DNA of 64,000 nt. It comes from Carposina sasakii. Its lineage: Eukaryota; Arthropoda; Insecta; Lepidoptera; Carposinidae. Of this stretch, positions 59,396-64,000 are shown piece after piece. Position numbers and translations under genes: made by a program. The stretch spans positions 4,774,001 through 4,838,000 of the forward strand of contig CP053148.1 of the NCBI GenBank assembly GCA_014607495.2, given 5' to 3'. The stretch's first letter is position 1; every line of letters starts with the position of its first letter. Under the pieces are notes generated by a model. The model saw only the letters and a program-made list of their open reading frames with translations. It was not told the origin of the DNA and ran no database searches.

Positions 59396-60006
59396 AGGGT
59401 CAGTCACACCGAGACGCGACGCGACGCGACGATACTCAAAGAGGCCAATGATTTCCGCTGCGCCGCGCGTCGTCGCGAGACGCATCGCAACGTCGCGAGG
59501 CGCATCTTTAAAATCTTAGAGGACGACGCCTCGCTGCGCAGCGAGATGCCGCGAGGCGCAGCGGAACGTATCTACTAGCCGCGGGCGCCGCGCGGCCCCG
59601 CCCGCGCCCTCCCGCAGTCTACTTCCTCTTCTGCAAGAAGTCCGATTATAACAAGTCCCAGTCTATCATTATATTTTCAATCGAGCATCGTATCAAGTCT
59701 GGACGGAAATAGTAGAGAAGTCGCCACAGCGGCCTGGCTGCGCCTCGCGGCGTCGCGCTGCGTCGCGCGGCACCGCGAGACGCAGCACCGCTGACGCCGC
59801 GCGTACCGGCGAGCACCGCTGCGTCACGATCGTCGCGCTACGCCGCGAGGCACCTCGAGGCGCAGTGCTGCGTGGTGCAACGTAATCTGAATTCTCACAA
59901 TGTAATGTGTATCTTTTCGTGTAGTGAATAAAGTGTATTCTGAGTCGCTCTATGAAAAATGTGCGCGCAGCGTCGCGCCGCGTCGCGTCTCGGTGTGAAC
60001 TGACCC
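59396..60006. mobile_element. GC-rich foldback element full of CGTCGCG words
   Basis: Inverted ends AGGGTCAGT(T)CACACCGAGAC then GCGACGCG at both sides, about 40 bases. The interior is packed with permutations of CGTCGCG/CGCGAGGCGC on both strands, so much of it can self-pair. Very high CpG for the region. No ORF; the target duplication is ambiguous. Confidence 0.7.
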
Positions 60007-60481
60007 TAAAGGTGTATGGTTTTGGTGCACCGCTTTTCCATAGTGCAAAATATTTTTATAACAAACAATTATTTTCTGTCGTCATTAATTTTTTTATAAA
60101 TTCCTTAATTGGTACCACGTTACTAGTATTTTTTTAGGATTTATGTATGTTTTTTTATAAAAACATTTTAATTTTTTTACAATGTTACACAATATTGATA
60201 TATTATAGGTACTTACATCAATAAGCCAATAATTAAATATGGCACGTACAAATTAAATTCGCGTTCCCATATAAATATTTTAATCCTTGATAATCTAGAC
60301 AAATATACATAAGACTGATAGTGCCGTGATAATTATGTGAACAACAACAATAATAATAACAAAGAAGGGTTTTTTTCTGAACTTTATCTTAGGACGTGAG
60401 ACAACACAGGTAGAAACCTAATAAACAAAAGGTCTGTCAGTGTTTACTAATTTTGTGGACAGCTTTTAACAATCCAATACA

Positions 60482-60715
60482 TACATACAAATAATCACGC
60501 CTTTATCCCTTACGGGGTAGGCAGAGCACCAAGGCCCGATAGGACCTCATGGTGCCACTTCTGACCAATTTTGAGGGTATAGTTGAGATGTACAAGTTCG
60601 GTTAGTAGTGACAGGTGGTCAGCCCATCGCCTACAAAACACCAAAACCCTCTTGTCCCTCTACTGACTTGTACAGTATGCCCGGGAAGAGAAGCAGCTGT
60701 CGTATTATTCTTTTT
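60482..60715 (-). mobile_element. SINE-like repeat, full copy, reverse
   Basis: Complement of 38540-38762 with about 90% match by eye, beginning with the ATACATACAAATAATCACGC tail and ending GAAGAGAAGCAGCTG. Confidence 0.6.
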
Positions 60716-60881
60716 TTTTTCACTCCCAGATCAGCATAGAAAAAACAACAATTCATAATATTGCGAAATATATAGGTATTAAGAAGAGAGATGATTTTCC
60801 ATTAATTTCCATCAACATATCTTTAAACAAGAACATAATTAAAATATGAATACTTCTCCTATATCTAATAAATAATATCAA

Positions 60882-61024
60882 TTAGAGCTGATTTTTCCAA
60901 ACGTCAGATAGCCTATAAGAAGTATAAAGTTGATGCTGTCTTTCTCTAAAACTTGATCGTGATACGAGACAGCATCAACTTTATTCCTCTGATAGTCTCA
61001 GACGTTTGGAAAAATCAGCCCTAA
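60882..61024. mobile_element. 143-bp foldback MITE
   Basis: Outer arms TTAGAGCTGATTTTTCCAAA and its complement (one mismatch) plus an inner pair AAAGTTGATGCTGTCT / AGACAGCATCAACTTT, so almost the whole element folds into one hairpin. Confidence 0.8.
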
Positions 61025-61244
61025 AGAAAATAAAATGACTTGTATATTCTAAGCATGGGACCAAATAGAAATATGATGCCTGTATTTCCTTATTCATACC
61101 AAATATCATCCAATAACCACCAGGAAAAAGACATAAAATAATGTAATATAATTAAGCAGTTGTCCCACTGACAACGATGACCGAGCTAGTAGAATTGGAA
61201 ACAAATTGGCGACCATCAAAAATCGAGTCGAAAGTCGTTGGGTT

Positions 61245-61955
61245 TAGGCATGGGCTAATCATATCCGGGAAAGGATTGAACATGTAGTATATCACTCCGA
61301 CTAAGGATATATATATCCTTTTAACATATCCAACCCCGCGTGCATATCCGGGAACGAAGAGATTTAAGTGACGCGAGATATGACTGGGATTGGTTTGGTT
61401 AGGTTGTTGTGTGTCCTTTTAACAGATCCAACTCCGCGTATATATCCGGGAATGAAGAGATTAAGCGAACCGTAATATGATTGGGATGATCTATCCAAAT
61501 AATAATTAGAATATTTCATAGGCGTATTTAAAAATCACAGTAGGTACACTAAAACTATTGTCCTAAAAATAATTCCAAATCCAAACAGCTTTTATTTACA
61601 TTAAAAACAAAATACTTAAGATCAAATATAAAACGGAATGAATAGAAATTTTGAAAATTATAATTACGAAAACAAATATTTATACTAAACGGCATGTCTG
61701 TCGCTCGTGAGTATTCGTATATACTCGTGTAATGTCGTTACATTCGCGCTCATGCGTCTACTGCGATAGTACCGCGCGTTCCGGCGCGTTCGCATTCCGT
61801 CTCGCTCACTTATTCTTATCTTCGGCATTATTCGGTAGGTCGGAGTGGGTCGGATATAGGATATGGTAACTTTCTTTAAAGTGAAGGAGTTGATTCATAT
61901 CCACCTCTGGATATATATCCGAGGATATAGTTGTGTCCGGAGTTACCCATGTCTA
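61245..61955. mobile_element. 711-bp non-autonomous element with 8-bp duplication (hAT-like)
   Basis: Ends TAGGCATGGGCTAA and TTACCCATGTCTA form a short inverted repeat, flanked by perfect GTTGGGTT at 61237-61244 and 61956-61963. Inside are two direct copies of a ~75-base block (CCTTTTAACA...ATATCCGGGAA...GAAGAGATT) at about 61317-61400 and 61419-61490 and many ATATCC/GGATAT words. No coding capacity. Confidence 0.78.
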
Positions 61956-61963
61956 GTTGGGTT

Positions 61964-62942
61964 AATAGAGGACGAGCGATTACTACTCGGCGTTAGCTAT
62001 CACCGCAAAGAAAGTATATGTTAAATAAAATAAATAGCAAGCTATTATGTTTCACAGCTCTTTTCGCTCAGTAACAACTCCTTATTGGCAATTTAACACC
62101 AGACAGCGATCAACGAAAAATATGCATCTCTTGTTAGTTGCTTCCTCGCCGGCATTACTGCACTGTAGGATAACTGATTTTAACAGCAAACTGATGCTGA
62201 CATGTTTTTATATAGAAACCGAGAGATTTCATATATAGGTAGATATATTTTTATAAAGAAATTAGAAAAAAAAACTTCTGTACACATGTATAAATCATGA
62301 TTGTATTGTAAACAGACACATGTCTGATAATATTAATATTCTCTACGTTTATTTCCTCGCATACCTACATCAAGTGAAAAACCAAATTCAAAAAAAAAGT
62401 GGAAACCATAATCTTATTTACTAAGTATGTATATGCAAACGTGTTATTGCAAATATTCTTTTACCTTGATAAAGCTAAACAGATTTTGCTATCAAATATC
62501 GTCGGTGTTATTACAAAAACGCGTCTAAAGTTACAAACTGCTTAAAAATTACATATGACAGCAAAAGCGAATATATGATAAATGTATGAAAAATGTTTAG
62601 CTTAAACAATTATTATTTTCTAATAACAGCAGCGTGTGTTTACAAATGTATCAACTTAAAGTGGCAAAAAATAGAACTGCGGCCAAGACGTTGAAATGTT
62701 ATTGGGTTAGGCAACACAGAGATGACAGAATCGCCACCCTCAGTTCACAAACAAATTGGTACGATAGTTAAGCTATAGTTTCACATGCCGGCATCGTACT
62801 ACCGGCTGTGTTTTTGAATTCGTACGGAGGCTATAGGTATATACGGCAATCCTAAAAAACCGCAGCTTAATTTTTGTCACGGTTTTGTATTAACACCCTC
62901 AATGTTCAATAAAGCAAATATATGAATAAAGCTTACGAATAA
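61964..62942. other. Right-hand intergenic sequence
   Basis: No gene; includes the repeat at 62420-62640 and a small frame at 62047-62238 without motifs. Confidence 0.5.
62420..62640. repeat. Relative of the 44.6-kb MITE interior
   Basis: Shares GTTATTACAAAAACGCGTCT, AGCTAAAC and CATATGACAGCAAA-type words with 44800-45060. Confidence 0.4.
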
Positions 62943-63155
62943 TATGTCAATAAAAAATATACGCTCCAATTCAATTACAGCTCCAAAGAGCTGAAACAAT
63001 TAAGACAATTTACTAAAGCTATAAAGAAATCACCAGAGGAATTAAAATATACGAAGTTTGTCCAAAATGTTAAGTCGGGCAGAAATATAAAAAAATATAC
63101 GTTTTTAGACCAGTATAATGAGTATGAGTTTGCAATTAGAACACGTTCGCGTTAA
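62943..63155 (+). other. Orphan open frame without ATG, possibly an exon
   Basis: 70 codons between stops, with protein-like composition: SSKELKQLRQFTKAIKKSPE, then ELKYTKFVQNVKSG and LDQYNEYEFAIRTRSR. A possible acceptor TTCAATTACAG lies at 62970-62980, before CTCC. No family is recognised; it could be a terminal exon or an old TE fragment. Confidence 0.25.
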
Positions 63156-63395
63156 TATAAAACAGCCAACCAATCACATTACGGTGTGATGACGTGCCGT
63201 AAAACTATGAACAACAGCATTACGTGATTGGTGGAATAGTTAACGTGTGTATAATGAAAAATCACACTAAGCCCTTCCCTCTTTGTCTTACCTACATGGT
63301 TGAAACCAGCTTTCGCAAGTGCGTAAAATATTATATTATGTATGATACATTTTCTATACGATATACTTATTTACATCTCCTTTAAGCTCAGTGAA

Positions 63396-63482
63396 TTAGT
63401 TTCGGAAAATAATTATAAGGATGATTAATACTACTATAACCAAGATGATGGTCAGATACACTCGTTTCTTTCTTAGTTTGTT
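63396..63482 (-). CDS. Possible last exon of a tail-anchored membrane protein
   Basis: On the - strand an acceptor TTTTTTTGTTTCAG precedes a phase-0 frame NKLRKKRVYLTIILVIVVLI, then ILIIIFRN and TAA. It has a basic patch followed by about 20 purely hydrophobic residues and a four-residue lumenal end: the layout of SNARE-type C-terminal anchors. Upstream exons would lie beyond 64000 or unseen; the in-frame continuation upstream of the acceptor has no gene-like features. The family cannot be named. A chance hydrophobic frame in AT-rich DNA is the alternative. Confidence 0.4.
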   Translation of the reverse strand, partial: NKLRKKRVYLTIILVIVVLIILIIIFRN

Positions 63483-63817
63483 CTGAAACAAAAAAATTGT
63501 TAAATTAGAAAATGTTTTTACTAATACACCATTGTATATTGCTTCAAGAAACGCAGATGCGATAAACATGCAGAGCACTAACTTTTTTACGCTCCTTAAC
63601 ACTATCGAATCTACATTATGCAAAATCTATGAGATATGCCACTGATATCTCTACATTGTGGACGCATGAAGAATGTGGCTCTTTTTATCACGTGGCTTCG
63701 AAAAATTCTAGCTAACTTCTAACTTAATGACATCGAGCTTAGTATACTCCGCGCAAGCTTAAGCCCAGCTTAATAGATGTGTGCGTCGCCATACAGCGCG
63801 GTACATCCCTTGCTTGT

Positions 63818-63945
63818 CGTCATCAGCCTATTGCAGTCCATTGCTGGACGTAGGCCTCCCCCAGGGCACACCACTACCGTACCCACGGGCAGGCATGGGG
63901 TGGTACAAATTTTATTCTTTCACCACGCGGCCTTTGCCTGTACTA
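63818..63945 (-). mobile_element. RTE-derived SINE-like fragment at the right edge
   Basis: GTCGTCATCAGCCTATTGCA then GTAGGCCTCCCCCAGGGCAC, and further the same CCCACGGGCAGG...GGGGTGGTAC block as 37.5 kb. Confidence 0.6.
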
Positions 63946-64000
63946 TCACCCAAATGCAAAGCTGATTAGGTCAAGTATCAAGCCTTCTGTGATATAACTT

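Overview
This window looks like a piece of a moth or butterfly (Lepidoptera) chromosome. It is AT-rich and eukaryotic, its one clear host gene is split by very long introns, and its repeats are the Lepidoptera mix: RTE-type LINEs with ATG-rich 3' tails, short Helitrons ending CTAG next to a CGCGGGCGTCC hairpin, mariner, piggyBac, hAT and many foldback elements. Assignment to Lepidoptera is inference from repeat style and the host protein; no species is claimed.

The host gene is an NDRG-family gene (Drosophila MESK2 type) on the + strand. Six coding exons are visible at 7571-7688, 38103-38244, 39872-40018, 41749-41994, 42939-43023 and 54797-54924. All junctions are GT-AG and in frame, giving 287 residues and a stop. 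The N-terminal part lies upstream of the window or was not found. The first visible intron is 30.4 kb and the last 11.8 kb; both are largely transposon graveyard.

Region by region: 1-7570 is intron or upstream sequence with SINE and foldback remains. 7689-38102 holds an antisense RTE copy with an exact 10-bp target duplication, a tandem ~120-bp repeat, Helitrons, a second RTE copy and many short repeats. 38103-43023 is the compact exon cluster. 43024-54796 holds the most unusual object: a 4.3-kb unit at 46141-50453 with terminal inverted repeats and a 4-bp target duplication, whose single large intact ORF is not a transposase but a zinc finger / reverse transcriptase / endonuclease protein. 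It appears to sit inside a Penelope-like GIY-YIG relic. A full-length mariner follows. After the NDRG stop codon, 55-64 kb has a hAT MITE, a dead piggyBac, a GC-rich foldback element, a second hAT-like element with an 8-bp duplication, and near the right edge a possible last exon of a tail-anchored membrane protein on the - strand.

The best candidate for something new is the TIR-bounded reverse transcriptase unit. Target-primed retrotransposons do not normally carry inverted termini, so either this is an unusual mobile architecture or a retroelement nested in a DNA transposon; the sequence alone does not settle which.
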